Of a stretch of DNA of 64,000 bases, positions 18,393 to 27,843 are shown in pieces. The number at the start of each line of letters is the position of its first letter. Within the stretch, counting starts at the first letter, position 1. Source of the DNA: an uncultured Polaribacter sp. (GTDB lineage Bacteria; Bacteroidota; Bacteroidia; Flavobacteriales; Flavobacteriaceae). The position numbers and the translations under genes are program-made. The stretch spans positions 676,310-740,309 of the forward strand of contig CALSOT010000002.1 in NCBI GenBank assembly GCA_943788045.1, given 5' to 3'. The notes below the pieces were generated by a model, which made no database searches, had not been told where the DNA came from, and saw only the letters and a program-made list of their open reading frames with translations.

Positions 18393-19862
18393 TTATCTCT
18401 GATAGTCTGAATACATGTTATTACCTGCGGGAGTTGCTAATTTTGAGTTATATATTTCAGAATATTTCTGTACTTCATTTTTAAAATTCCCTTTTGATCC
18501 TGTTGTTATATAATTTAAAGTTCTTGCTAGTAAGGGGTCTGAACGTTCTCCTAAAACACCTAAATTATCATAGTCCTCTGCTAATTGTATTCCAGGTAGC
18601 GTTATTCCTGGTATAAAACCTCCCGATTCATTAAGGTCATCTTTATTAGATATTTCTAAAACGATCGGTTGCATTGCATAAGAATGTTCAGCGTTTAAGT
18701 TTTCACCATCTCTAAATAAATTATCAGAATCATATAATGTAATAGAGCCAACTTGTTTGCCAACAGTTGTTGTACCCACTATTTTCACGTCTATATAAGC
18801 TCTTAAAGAATTAACAACTAATTCTGATGCAGATGCTGTACTGCCAGAAATAATGAAATAAACTTTAGAAAAATTTAAACTATTAATAGTTTCTTGAAGC
18901 ACAATATTTCCATTTTGATCTGTAACGTTAATTTTATCAGTAAAATAGTTTAAAAATCGATCAGGAGTGACAGCGGCTTTCACTTTATCATTCCAAACTT
19001 CTTTAGAATAGAGTTCTCCATTAAATTGGCCAGTAATCATACTTCCTAAATAAGTTGCTGTTCTAACAGATCCACCGCCATTATATCTTAAATCGATGAT
19101 TAAATCATTTACCCCTTGTGTTTTAAAAGAATTAAAAGCAGCATTTAATTGTCCGTCATAAGAACTTGAAAACTGATTGTATAATAAATAACCCACTTTT
19201 TTAGAACCTTCATTTATTACTTTAGCAATGGCAACTGGGTTCTCGAAAACTTGTTCTTTTGTTATATTAGTAGTTGAGCCGTTAGCTATAGGGTTTCCAC
19301 TGTTATAATCGGCAAAGCCTATATTTAAGTTACTAGCATCGCTAAATAATAGATTTGTATAATTACTATCTGTTATTTGTGTTCCGTTTATTGTATTAAA
19401 AATCATACCGCGCATTATACCTTTTAAAGCAGCATCTGTATTCGGAATTACATATCGTACATATCCAAAAACATTTTTATTGTTATTGCTGTATCGTATT
19501 AATCCAAATTCCATTCCTGTACTTTGGTTAATTCCTTGGAAAGAGTTTTCTAAGGCTACATAATCATCAACAATCCAGGAAAAACGATCAGAAATGCCCT
19601 TTTGATATAATAGACTATTAAAAGAATTTTCAGGTGAAGAGTAATCTTTAAAGTGAGTATGCAGTTCATATAAATTAGAAAAACGATTGTTTGCTAAATT
19701 AGGAACCTCTTTCTGCCAAAAGTAAAAAGCATTCATTCCTTTCCATATAAAATAATTTATATCATCATTAAGATTAGGCTCTGTTATGTTATCATCACTT
19801 TTAGAACAAGAGGTTAAAAAAAGTATAATAGATAATAGACTTAATTTAATAATTTTTATCAT
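18393..19862 (-). CDS. S41-family C-terminal-processing-type peptidase, lipoprotein
   Basis: Exported serine protease of the S41/CtpA type anchored as a lipoprotein (MIKIIKLSLLSIILFLTSCS, lipid Cys at 19). After a short N-terminal helical region there is a degenerate PDZ region (around residues 110-210) and the peptidase core: NDLIIDLRYNGGGSV near 252-266, the nucleophile in ISGSTASASELVVNSLRAY near 337, and the catalytic Lys in GTTTVGKQVGSITLY near 362. Length of 489 residues is normal for the Bacteroidetes branch. It is a single gene converging on the patatin. Confidence 0.93.
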   Translation of the reverse strand: MIKIIKLSLLSIILFLTSCSKSDDNITEPNLNDDINYFIWKGMNAFYFWQKEVPNLANNRFSNLYELHTHFKDYSSPENSFNSLLYQKGISDRFSWIVDDYVALENSFQGINQSTGMEFGLIRYSNNNKNVFGYVRYVIPNTDAALKGIMRGMIFNTINGTQITDSNYTNLLFSDASNLNIGFADYNSGNPIANGSTTNITKEQVFENPVAIAKVINEGSKKVGYLLYNQFSSSYDGQLNAAFNSFKTQGVNDLIIDLRYNGGGSVRTATYLGSMITGQFNGELYSKEVWNDKVKAAVTPDRFLNYFTDKINVTDQNGNIVLQETINSLNFSKVYFIISGSTASASELVVNSLRAYIDVKIVGTTTVGKQVGSITLYDSDNLFRDGENLNAEHSYAMQPIVLEISNKDDLNESGGFIPGITLPGIQLAEDYDNLGVLGERSDPLLARTLNYITTGSKGNFKNEVQKYSEIYNSKLATPAGNNMYSDYQR

Positions 19863-20306
19863 ATTTATTGTAATGATTTTTTAATTTATTATTACCAGAT
19901 ACTAGTAAGTAAAAATACAAATAATTATAATCTTGGAAAAAACTAAAATAAAGTTTTAATTGTTGGTCAGATTTAAAATGAGTACTGATTAAGACTGCTT
20001 ATTGCTCTTTGTTTCTGGGATAGACAGTTAAATCTTTCTAAACAAATCCTATTAGACCTATATTCGCATAACAAAGAATGTACTTTAAAGGAATTAGATG
20101 AATAAAAAATAAAATAAATAATTTTTAATAAGATTTTCATCAATATAAAGTAAGTGATCTTAAGGTAATAATCAACCAAATTTAAAGAGAATTATTATTT
20201 TTAAAAATCTTGTAACAAAATATATTGTACATCGTCTTAATTATGTAAACCTGCTTATACAGCTTAATATTTGTGAGATGTTTACTTAATAAACTAACTA
20301 AATAAC
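19863..20306. other. 444-base gap upstream of the sigma-factor operon
   Basis: AT-rich spacer between two divergently transcribed units. A 68-codon open frame on the minus strand gives a peptide with no recognisable domain and I do not call it. An imperfect -7 element (AATATTTG, around 20266) about 34 bases before the sigma gene is the only promoter-like sequence I see. Confidence 0.5.
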
Positions 20307-20816
20307 ATGAAACAGTCAGACTTTTTAAAAGTTGTTTTACCTTTTAAAGATAAGGTATTTCGCTTAGCAAAAAGACTTTTAGTATCTACGGAAGAAGCTG
20401 AAGATGCTACGCAAGAATTATTATTTAAATTATGGAAAAGTAAAGAAAAGATTGCTGATTACAAAAACGTTGAAGCTTTTGCAATGACAATGACTAAAAA
20501 CTATTGTTATGATCGATTAAAATCGAAACAAGCAAATAATTTAACATTAGTGCACAGCAATTATAAAGAAAAAGATACAAGTTTAGATAAGAAAATAGAA
20601 CATCAAGATAGTGTAAACCAAGTGCACGAATTGATAAAAACTTTACCTGAACAACAAAAGATTATTATTCAATTAAGGGATGTTGAGCAATATGATTTTG
20701 ACGAGATTTGTAAAATGATAGATATGAAGCCAACAGCTGTAAGAGTGGCTTTGTCTAGAGCAAGAAAAACAATAAGAGAGGCATTAATTAAAAAACACAA
20801 CTATGGAGTTAGCTAA
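20307..20816 (+). CDS. ECF-type RNA polymerase sigma factor
   Basis: Sigma-70 family extracytoplasmic-function sigma factor of 169 residues. Region 2 is seen in EEAEDATQELLFKLWKSKEK (residues about 30-49) followed by AFAMTMTKNYCYDRLKSK. Region 4 helix-turn-helix follows LPEQQKIIIQLRDVEQYDFD and closes with AVRVALSRARKTIREAL. It opens a four-gene set. The next gene overlaps it by 14 bases and looks like its anti-sigma partner, so the sigma factor is probably held at the membrane until a signal releases it. Confidence 0.94.
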   Translation: MKQSDFLKVVLPFKDKVFRLAKRLLVSTEEAEDATQELLFKLWKSKEKIADYKNVEAFAMTMTKNYCYDRLKSKQANNLTLVHSNYKEKDTSLDKKIEHQDSVNQVHELIKTLPEQQKIIIQLRDVEQYDFDEICKMIDMKPTAVRVALSRARKTIREALIKKHNYGVS

Positions 20817-21225
20817 CATAGAAATATTAGTAGAAAAATACGAAAACGCCCAAACTTCTTTGCAAGAAGAAACAACCTTAAGAAACTATTTTACAGGAGG
20901 TAATGTTGCACCACATTTGCAGGAGTATGAGTACATGTTTAACTATTTTGCTAATAGTAAAGACGAAACTTATACAAAAACCATTGAGTTAGAACCTAAG
21001 AAATCTAAAAAGAGAAACTTAAAATGGTTGTCTGTAGCAGCGTCAGTAGTCTTATTATTAAGTGTATTTATTGGCAAACATGAATATGATAGGTATCAAG
21101 CAAAAAAACAATTTGCTCAAATTACTAAAGGTTTAATGCTTTTGTCGTCAAATCTTAAAAAAGGAGAAAAGGCTTTAGCCTCCTTGCATATTTATGAAAA
21201 CACAGTAAATAAAATATTAAAATAA
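20803..21225 (+). CDS. Putative membrane anti-sigma protein
   Basis: A 140-residue protein with a cytoplasmic N-terminal half (helical, acidic, ending in GNVAPHLQEYEYMFNYFAN), a single transmembrane helix (WLSVAASVVLLLSVFIG near residues 67-83), and a short outside tail. That layout and the 14-base overlap with the sigma gene suit an anti-sigma factor, but there is no recognisable zinc-binding HxxxCxxC motif, so this is inference from position and topology. Function in sigma sequestration is unproven. Confidence 0.7.
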   Translation: MELANIEILVEKYENAQTSLQEETTLRNYFTGGNVAPHLQEYEYMFNYFANSKDETYTKTIELEPKKSKKRNLKWLSVAASVVLLLSVFIGKHEYDRYQAKKQFAQITKGLMLLSSNLKKGEKALASLHIYENTVNKILK

Positions 21226-21262
21226 CCAAGTAAAACAGTAAAACCAAGTAAATTCAGAAATT

Positions 21263-21778
21263 ATGAAAAAAATAGTAGTATTAATAGCGCTAATGGTTAC
21301 GCCTATAGTAACGAGCGCACAGTCATTTTTTGACACATTAGAAGATATGGATGGAGTAGATATGGTAGTTGTTACCAAAGATGCTTTCGAATTAATATCA
21401 AAATTTAAAAATATTAGTTCAAGTGATAATGAAGGTCTAAAAGTCTTTCAAATGATTCAAGAATTAAAAGAGTTTAAAATGTTTTCTACCAAAGATGCTG
21501 GTATTGCAAATGAAATGGATTCTTTGTTTAAAAAAGCAATTAAGAAAAAAAGATTAACTGAGTTAATGCGAATTAAAGAAGATGAATCTCGCATAAAGAT
21601 TTATGTAAAATCTACAAAGAATAAAGATTTTGTGGGTGAAGTGTTGATGTTAATAAAGGGCCTCGATAAAAAAACACAAGGTTATTCTGAAGCATTAATA
21701 GTTTCTTTAACAGGGAATATTGATATTAATAAAATGTCTAAAATTGCAGATACTTTTGCGAGTAGTAATACAAAGTAA
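21263..21778 (+). CDS. DUF4252 exported protein
   Basis: A 171-residue protein with a cleavable signal peptide (MKKIVVLIALMVTPIVTSAQ) and the DUF4252 fold pattern: MDGVDMVVVTKDAFELISKF near the start, KDAGIANEMDSLFKKAI in the middle, RIKIYVKSTKN followed by the GEVLMLIKGLD beta strand, and a C-terminal NIDINKMSKIADTF. DUF4252 proteins usually occur next to ECF sigma factors in Flavobacteria. It is followed by a second, lipoprotein copy. Their biochemical role is unknown. Confidence 0.85.
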   Translation: MKKIVVLIALMVTPIVTSAQSFFDTLEDMDGVDMVVVTKDAFELISKFKNISSSDNEGLKVFQMIQELKEFKMFSTKDAGIANEMDSLFKKAIKKKRLTELMRIKEDESRIKIYVKSTKNKDFVGEVLMLIKGLDKKTQGYSEALIVSLTGNIDINKMSKIADTFASSNTK

Positions 21779-21825
21779 AATATGATTTTTGTAAGTTTAA
21801 TTTTATCGTTTAAAACAAAAATAAA

Positions 21826-22371
21826 ATGAAAAATATAATTAAGATACCTTTGCTTTTATTGTTCCTCTTATCAATTACAGCATCATGTAAAAACGAAAAA
21901 TCTTTACAGGCATATCTTGTAGAAAGTCAAGAAAAAAAAGAGTTTATTACGGTCGATATTCCTACAGATTTTTTACAATTAAAATCTCAGGATGTTTCTG
22001 AAGATGTAAAAGTTACTTTAGAAAGTATTCGTAAAGTAAATTTAGTTGCATTGCCATTTGAGGGCAATGAATCTAAATATGAGGAAGAAAAAGTAACCTT
22101 AAAAAAAATCTTTAAAGATAATAAAGAATACAAATCTTTAATGTCTATGAAAGCAAAAGGAATGAATGTAAAACTTTATTATACCGGTGATACAGAGGCT
22201 ATAGATGAAGTAATTGCTTTTGGTTATGGTAAAAAAGCAGGAGTAGGAGTTGCAAGATTATTAGGATCTAATATGAATCCCGCAAAAATCATAGAAATGA
22301 TGAATAGTATAAAGATTGATCCTGATAGTATTAATCTAAAACAATTTAAAACAATATTTCAAAGAAAATAG
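21826..22371 (+). CDS. DUF4252 lipoprotein, paralogue of the preceding gene
   Basis: A 181-residue relative of the preceding protein with a lipoprotein signal (LLFLLSITASC, lipid Cys near residue 21). It keeps the domain order: a start strand FITVDIPTDFLQLKS, a central KKIFKDNKEYKSLMSMKAKG, the strand VKLYYTGDTEAIDEVIAFGY, and the C-terminal AKIIEMMNSIKIDPDSIN. Having one soluble and one lipid-anchored copy in tandem beside a sigma factor suggests an envelope function sensed or controlled by it. A terminator follows, so the unit is sigma, anti-sigma-like and two DUF4252 genes. Confidence 0.85.
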   Translation: MKNIIKIPLLLLFLLSITASCKNEKSLQAYLVESQEKKEFITVDIPTDFLQLKSQDVSEDVKVTLESIRKVNLVALPFEGNESKYEEEKVTLKKIFKDNKEYKSLMSMKAKGMNVKLYYTGDTEAIDEVIAFGYGKKAGVGVARLLGSNMNPAKIIEMMNSIKIDPDSINLKQFKTIFQRK

Positions 22372-22391
22372 ACAATATTTCATTCATTTTA

Positions 22392-22423
22392 AGCTGCAAT
22401 TTGTTAAGATTGCAGTTTTTTTG
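22392..22423 (+). terminator. Terminator of the sigma-factor operon
   Basis: CTGCAAT and ATTGCAG form the stem (with flanking AAG) around an eight-base loop, followed by a run of seven T. Confidence 0.8.
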
Positions 22424-22592
22424 TTCATAATAAAAAGTAATCATTCTTTTAATGGTAAATTGATGTGCGCCTATTATAATTAAGATTTAACCGAAAATCA
22501 ATTTTACATTACCTTTTAACCGATTTAATTCTTTTCGAAAATAGATAACAGAATATTAACTAGTCATTCGCAAATAAAGTGTGAATATTTCT

Positions 22593-22600
22593 TACTTTTG
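22593..22600 (+). promoter_or_regulatory. -7 promoter box of the M1 peptidase gene
   Basis: TACTTTTG is a perfect TAnnTTTG box ending six bases before the ATG at 22607. If functional, the message would begin at or next to the start codon, giving a leaderless or nearly leaderless transcript. A TTG start at 22598 lies inside the box and can be excluded. Confidence 0.5.
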
Positions 22601-22606
22601 AGACTT

Positions 22607-25063
22607 ATGGATAAGATATTTATAGTGGTTAAAAAAAGACTATTTTTTGTATTAATGCTATTGAGTTTGGTCACTTTTTCTCAAAATTATAAAAGTTATA
22701 AACCAGAAAGAGAGAAAATTCACGATTTAATGCACACAAAATTAAAAGTCGATTTTAATTTTAAAGAAAAACAATTAAACGGTGAAGCTTGGATAACCGC
22801 GAAACCTCATTTTTATGCAACCAACAAATTTACCTTAGATGCAAAAGCAATGATTATTCATCAAGTTTCTTTAAATACAAAGGAATTAGAGTATAATTAT
22901 GATGATGAACAGATAATCATAGACTTACCAAAAAAATACACAAAAAAGGAGGTGTTTACTGTATATATTAGATATACTGCACGACCAGAAAAAGTAAAAC
23001 AAAAAGGCTCTGCAGCAATAACAGGCGCTAAAGGATTGTATTTTATAAATGCAGATGGTTTTTATAAAGATAAATCAACTCAAATTTGGACTCAAGGAGC
23101 AACAGAAGCAAATAGTTGTTGGTTTCCAACAATAGATAGCCCAAATCAGAAAACAACTCAAGAAATTTACATTACAGTTCCTGATAAATTTCAAACGTTA
23201 TCTAACGGCAAATTAGTAAGTCAAATTAAAAACGGAACGAGTAGAACTGATTATTGGAAAATGGATCAAAAACATGCTCCGTATTTGGTTTTTATGGGAA
23301 TAGGAGAGTATGAAATTATTGAAGATTCTTATAAAAACATTCCAGTAAATTATTATGTAGAAAAAGAATATGCTCCTTATGCAAAAGATATTTTTGGATT
23401 AACACCAGAAATGATGGGGTTCTTTTCTGATATTTTAGGAGTAGAATATCCTTGGGATAAATACCATCAAATTGTTGGTAGAGATTTTGTTTCTGGCGCA
23501 ATGGAAAATACAACAGCTGTAATTCATGGGGAAAAAGCATATCAATCCCCTGGTCAATTAATTGATAAAAATTTACAAGAAAATACGATAGCACATGAGT
23601 TATTTCATCATTGGTTTGGAGATTTAGTAACTTCAGAAAGTTGGTCTAACATTACTTTAAACGAATCATTTGCAAATTATAGCGAATATTTATGGAGAGA
23701 GCATAAATACGGTAAATTAGATGCAGATATGCATTTGTTTGAGGATAGCGAAGCTTATAAAAACGGGCAGAGTAGTGATAAACATTTAGTTCGTTTTAAT
23801 TATTCAGACAAGGAGGATATGTTCGATTTAGTGAGCTATAATAAAGGTGGTGTTATTTTACACATGTTGCGAAATTATGTTGGTGATGAAGCTTTTTTCT
23901 TAGGATTAAAAACCTATTTATTAGAAAATAAATACAAAGCAGCAGAAGTTCATCAATTAAGGTTGGTATTCGAAAGGATAACAGGAAAAGATTTAAATTG
24001 GTTCTTCAATCAATGGTATTTTAATGCAGGTCACCCAAAAATTGATGTCTCTTACGATTACAATACAATTCAGAAAAAAGTAACAGTAAATCTTCAACAA
24101 TTAAATGTTACTGAGTTTCAATTTCCTTTAGCAATTGATATTTATGAAAATGAAAAGAAAACAAGACACAATGTTTTTGTTAATGGCAGTGATGCCTCTT
24201 TTACATTTTCATATCAAGAACAACCAACTTTAATTCAGATAAATGCAGATGGTGTTTTATTATGTGAAATATCTGAAAACAAGGTGTTGAGTGATTATAT
24301 TTTTCAATTAAAAAATGCAGATAATTATGCTCACAGAAGGAAGGCATTGTTAGAGGTGGCAAAAAAACAAGAAGAAAAATTAGCTTTTAATGCAGTTGTA
24401 AACGCAATGAGTGATGAATCATACGAAATTAGAATTCTTGCTTTAGAAAAAATAGATTTAATCAATAAATTTTCTAAAAAAAATGCAATTCAAAAAATAA
24501 TGAAAATTGCAAATACAGATGAGAAAACATTAGTACAAGCAGCGGCAATTGAAACTTTAGGAAAATTAACAGATCTTGAGTTAAAAGGAATATTCGCAAA
24601 AGGATTAGAAAGTAAATCCTATTCTGTAATAGGTAAATCTTTAGTTGCTATGTATTATGTAGATAAACAAATGGCTATCAACAAATCTAGAGCTTTACCA
24701 GATGCGATTAGAAAAATTTTAGCAACACCTTTAACCCGTATTTATATAGAGGAGAAGGACGAAAAAGAATTACCTTTTATCTCTAAAAGTGTATTGTCTG
24801 GTATGTTTTTAACAGGTGATGATGCTACAAAAGCAATTTACCAAAAGGCATTTACACAAATTTCTGAAAGTAATAATTCCGAAGCGATTCAGAATTTAGT
24901 AAACGATATGGTTGTAAAAGGTACTCAATATAAATCATTTAATTTTGATAAAGTGGTGATTAATTTGATGAGAAGAATGGTACAAGATCAAAAAACTAAA
25001 AATACATTAAATAGAGCTAAAAACACTGCTATTATTAAAGAAGCAATGGCAAAGTTGTTGTAA
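22607..25063 (+). CDS. M1-family zinc aminopeptidase
   Basis: Exported metallopeptidase (gluzincin) of 818 residues that removes N-terminal residues from peptides. A signal peptide or anchor (RLFFVLMLLSLVTFSQ) is followed by an N-terminal beta domain. The catalytic domain has the exopeptidase motif SGAMENTTA near residue 300 and HELFHHWFGDL near 331 with the third zinc ligand in NESFANYSEYLW near 353. The C-terminal half is a long helical HEAT-like region (ALLEVAKKQEEKLAFNAVV onward), as in other flavobacterial M1 peptidases. Location is likely the periplasm. No operon partner. Confidence 0.93.
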   Translation: MDKIFIVVKKRLFFVLMLLSLVTFSQNYKSYKPEREKIHDLMHTKLKVDFNFKEKQLNGEAWITAKPHFYATNKFTLDAKAMIIHQVSLNTKELEYNYDDEQIIIDLPKKYTKKEVFTVYIRYTARPEKVKQKGSAAITGAKGLYFINADGFYKDKSTQIWTQGATEANSCWFPTIDSPNQKTTQEIYITVPDKFQTLSNGKLVSQIKNGTSRTDYWKMDQKHAPYLVFMGIGEYEIIEDSYKNIPVNYYVEKEYAPYAKDIFGLTPEMMGFFSDILGVEYPWDKYHQIVGRDFVSGAMENTTAVIHGEKAYQSPGQLIDKNLQENTIAHELFHHWFGDLVTSESWSNITLNESFANYSEYLWREHKYGKLDADMHLFEDSEAYKNGQSSDKHLVRFNYSDKEDMFDLVSYNKGGVILHMLRNYVGDEAFFLGLKTYLLENKYKAAEVHQLRLVFERITGKDLNWFFNQWYFNAGHPKIDVSYDYNTIQKKVTVNLQQLNVTEFQFPLAIDIYENEKKTRHNVFVNGSDASFTFSYQEQPTLIQINADGVLLCEISENKVLSDYIFQLKNADNYAHRRKALLEVAKKQEEKLAFNAVVNAMSDESYEIRILALEKIDLINKFSKKNAIQKIMKIANTDEKTLVQAAAIETLGKLTDLELKGIFAKGLESKSYSVIGKSLVAMYYVDKQMAINKSRALPDAIRKILATPLTRIYIEEKDEKELPFISKSVLSGMFLTGDDATKAIYQKAFTQISESNNSEAIQNLVNDMVVKGTQYKSFNFDKVVINLMRRMVQDQKTKNTLNRAKNTAIIKEAMAKLL

Positions 25064-25175
25064 ACCGTAATAATTTAATTATAATTTTATTTAAACAATG
25101 GTTTAGTTTCCGGCATGTTTGTGCTAGAGTAAGAATATTTTTTATAAAGTCCTCAAAAATAACAACAAGAGCATC

Positions 25176-25853
25176 ATGAATAAAATCACAAAACAAATTT
25201 TTACTCTTCTTTTATGCTCTGTTGCTTTTTTTAGTTGCAAGAGCAATCAAAAAAATAATAAATTTGAAATAAGAGAAGGTGATTTATTTTTTCAAAATAC
25301 AGGAACAGGTGAAATAGACAATGCTATTAAAAATGTAACAGCAACCACATTATCTAAAAACTATTCACATGTTGGAATGGCAGTGAAAAAAGATGAAAAA
25401 TGGTTTGTGCTAGAGGCGATTCCAAAAGAGGGTATCTGCGAAACTCCTTTAGCAAAGTTTTTGAACAGGAATAAAAATAAGTTCAATAAATCTCAAACAA
25501 CTGTTGCAAGATTAGATAACGATTACCAATTATACATCTCCAAAGCAATAGAGTACGGAAGAGAAAGAATAAACAAACCTTATGATGATATTTTTTTGTG
25601 GGACGACGATTCTTATTATTGCTCCGAATTAATTTATAAAATGTTTTCTTCTCAAGATTTACCGAAAGATTCTATTCCTTTTCTTACACATTCAATGACA
25701 TTTAACGACAGCAAGGGAAATCCAATGACTAGCTGGAAAAATTATTATAAAATACGGAATCAGCCAATTCCTGAAGGAATTGAGGGAACAAATCCTAATT
25801 TGATGGCCAGTAGTCCTCATATAAAATTTATACATGATTATGAAAAGGAATAA
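25176..25853 (+). CDS. YiiX/YebB-like (NlpC/P60-superfamily) cysteine hydrolase
   Basis: A 225-residue lipoprotein (lipobox FFSC near residue 22) with the permuted papain-like fold of the YiiX group. The N-terminal GDLFFQNTGTGEIDNAI precedes the His in NYSHVGMAV near residue 72; the catalytic Cys is in DSYYCSELIYKMF near 150. This group cleaves amide or thioester bonds in cell-envelope molecules, but the substrate is not known. It is preceded by 110 bases of non-coding sequence and looks like a single-gene unit. Confidence 0.85.
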   Translation: MNKITKQIFTLLLCSVAFFSCKSNQKNNKFEIREGDLFFQNTGTGEIDNAIKNVTATTLSKNYSHVGMAVKKDEKWFVLEAIPKEGICETPLAKFLNRNKNKFNKSQTTVARLDNDYQLYISKAIEYGRERINKPYDDIFLWDDDSYYCSELIYKMFSSQDLPKDSIPFLTHSMTFNDSKGNPMTSWKNYYKIRNQPIPEGIEGTNPNLMASSPHIKFIHDYEKE

Positions 25854-25962
25854 AGTAGAGTTTCTTTTTAGCTAAAAGAATGTTTAAATTTCTAAGCTTT
25901 ACTGATAGAGATTGAAATATTGTATTTGCTAAATGAACAATTGAAACAAAAATATCAGAAGT

Positions 25963-26232
25963 GATGCTTATTGCAATGCAGAATTAAAACGTTTATCAGG
26001 TCCTAGAATTTTCAAATTCTTAGATTTTATTAGATTAGATGATGCCGAAAGTCCTTTGCTAAGAATTATCGATTTTTTTTACGATAAAATAGGAGAGCGG
26101 TAATTTGAAAGAACTTATATCTATGAGAATAACGCTGAAGTATATGTTAATAAAACATCAACCAATATTTTTCGTTATAAAAATTTTTCTATTTTTTTTG
26201 GAGATTGGTAAGAATATGTAAATTATGGTTAA
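25963..26232 (+). pseudogene. Gene relic with two internal stop codons
   Basis: Between the YiiX gene and the sensor kinase, one frame reads as protein-like sequence: NAELKRLSGPRIFKFLDFIR, then GER-stop-FERTYIYENNAEV, then IFFGDW-stop-EYVNYG. The residue mix (charged and aromatic, few Lys-Asn strings) is unlike random AT-rich spacer, and both stops are TAA that a single change from a Tyr codon would explain. No start codon is left in frame and no family is recognised. The gap is about 420 bases and contains nothing else. Confidence 0.4.
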
Positions 26233-26271
26233 CCAAGTATTTGGTACTTGTGTGTAAGTAAAGTTTTAATT

Positions 26272-27045
26272 TTATTCTTGAAATGAAAAATTAAATTTAA
26301 AACCTTCATTAATAGCTGAAGTTAAATTAAAAGTACCGTTTATATTTTTAATTCTATTTTCAATATTTGAAAACCCTAATCCCATTGTTTTTTCTAATTG
26401 AGAATTATCAAAACCAACACCATTATCAGAATAGGCACAACTATTTTGTGAAAAAATTATGGTTATTAAGCTTGCTTTTCCATGTTTAATCGAATTGTTA
26501 ATTAGTTCCTGTATAATTCTAAATATTTGTAAATGCACATTAGTTACTTCTTTGCTGAAAATTGTTTCAAAACTTAACTGAATGTGAATAGTATCTGTAT
26601 TATTGAAATCTAAAACAAGTTCTTTCAGGGCATCCATTAAACCAAATTTCTCTAACACTGGTGGGTATAAGTGGTGGGCAATTTGCCTTGAAGATTCAAT
26701 TGTTTTATCATTAATGGCAATAATATTACTAATAATGTTCTCTTTTTTCGATTCTTCTATATTTTCATATTTTAATATTTGTAAATTTAATGAAATTGCA
26801 ATGAGCTTAGAGCTTATGTCATCATGCAAATCTCCTGCAATCCTTTTTCGTTCTGCCTCCTGAGCTAAAATTACTTTTTGAAGTATATTGGTTTGGTATT
26901 TAATCTTTAAATCCTTCTTCTCTAGTTCTTTAGAGTAAATTTTATGTCGTGACTTAATAACGAACACCACAATAATAACACATAATAATGCTAAAAATAT
27001 AATTATAGCAGTAATTGTGAAGAGCATCTGATTATGAACCGACAT
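26272..27045 (-). CDS. Membrane sensor histidine kinase (HisKA_3 type)
   Basis: A 257-residue kinase with one transmembrane helix (residues about 8-30) and no extracellular sensor domain. The dimerisation/phosphoacceptor helix shows RIAGDLHDDISSKL with the phosphorylated His at 74, typical of NarL-partner kinases. The ATPase domain has ELINNSIKHGKAS near 180, YSDNGVGFDNS, and MGLGFSNIENRIKNINGTF. Seven bases upstream is a seven-helix membrane protein that could provide the sensor part. No response regulator is adjacent, so its partner is elsewhere. Confidence 0.9.
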   Translation of the reverse strand: MSVHNQMLFTITAIIIFLALLCVIIVVFVIKSRHKIYSKELEKKDLKIKYQTNILQKVILAQEAERKRIAGDLHDDISSKLIAISLNLQILKYENIEESKKENIISNIIAINDKTIESSRQIAHHLYPPVLEKFGLMDALKELVLDFNNTDTIHIQLSFETIFSKEVTNVHLQIFRIIQELINNSIKHGKASLITIIFSQNSCAYSDNGVGFDNSQLEKTMGLGFSNIENRIKNINGTFNLTSAINEGFKFNFSFQE

Positions 27046-27052
27046 AATTATT

Positions 27053-27694
27053 TTAAGAATTTAAATATTTCCATTCTTTATAAATAAGTGCTTGATAAAG
27101 GATAAAAAAACCAGAATTAAACACCCAAATATCTATGTAAGGTTTTTCTAGAAATACCAATTGAATATTTCCGGTTAAAAAAATTAGACAACTAGTTAGC
27201 ATATATGTAGAAACTCCGATAGTGAAATAAAAATAGGATTTCGTTTCACCAAGGTTTTGGTATAAATGAATTAAAGTTAAACCAATAGTGGCACATGATA
27301 TATAGGTAATTTCATATAAATTAAATTCCCAGAATAGTTCAGGGTTACTAAAATAGTATAAGCTATTAGTAATTATAAAACTTATTAATAAGCCTATAAC
27401 TAAACTTTTTGCTCCCTTTGTTTTAAATAATTGATAAAAAAATAAACTTAAAATGAGGTATTGAATATTAAAAGCAAAATGAGAAACAAAATTATTAGAG
27501 TTAGGCTTTAGAAAACCTAAGATATTACATGTTAACTCAATTATAAAATAGATGACTAAATAGGAGAGCAATGACTTGTATAACTTATTCTTTTTGAATC
27601 TTTTTTTGGTAACTAAAAAACAAATTACATTGGCAAATAATAATATCAATCCCAAAGCGCTAAAAGAAAATGCTAAAATAAAAGGGTCATTCAT
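27053..27694 (-). CDS. Seven-helix integral membrane protein, possible sensor partner
   Basis: A 213-residue protein with about seven hydrophobic segments spread over its full length (first FSFSALGLILLFANVICFL, last FNSGFFILYQALIY). I see no catalytic motif and do not recognise a family. Its stop codon lies seven bases before the sensor kinase start, so the two are almost certainly made together. It probably supplies the membrane sensing module that the short kinase lacks. That role is inferred from position only. Confidence 0.65.
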   Translation of the reverse strand: MNDPFILAFSFSALGLILLFANVICFLVTKKRFKKNKLYKSLLSYLVIYFIIELTCNILGFLKPNSNNFVSHFAFNIQYLILSLFFYQLFKTKGAKSLVIGLLISFIITNSLYYFSNPELFWEFNLYEITYISCATIGLTLIHLYQNLGETKSYFYFTIGVSTYMLTSCLIFLTGNIQLVFLEKPYIDIWVFNSGFFILYQALIYKEWKYLNS

Positions 27695-27843
27695 TTAAAC
27701 AAATTTAAGTTTTAAATTTTTAAAACATCTTAACAATGCAATTAAGTTTTTACAATTTAATTCTTTTTTTAATAATAGCAAACACAATTATAGCATAAAG
27801 GTCTTAGCGAGTTCATAAATAAATTATACATTAAAATTACTTA

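Noticed and set aside
19973..20179. 68-codon open frame on the minus strand in the gap before the sigma operon
   Set aside because: Peptide has no domain, starts within an AT-rich stretch without a promoter box, and looks like random sequence.
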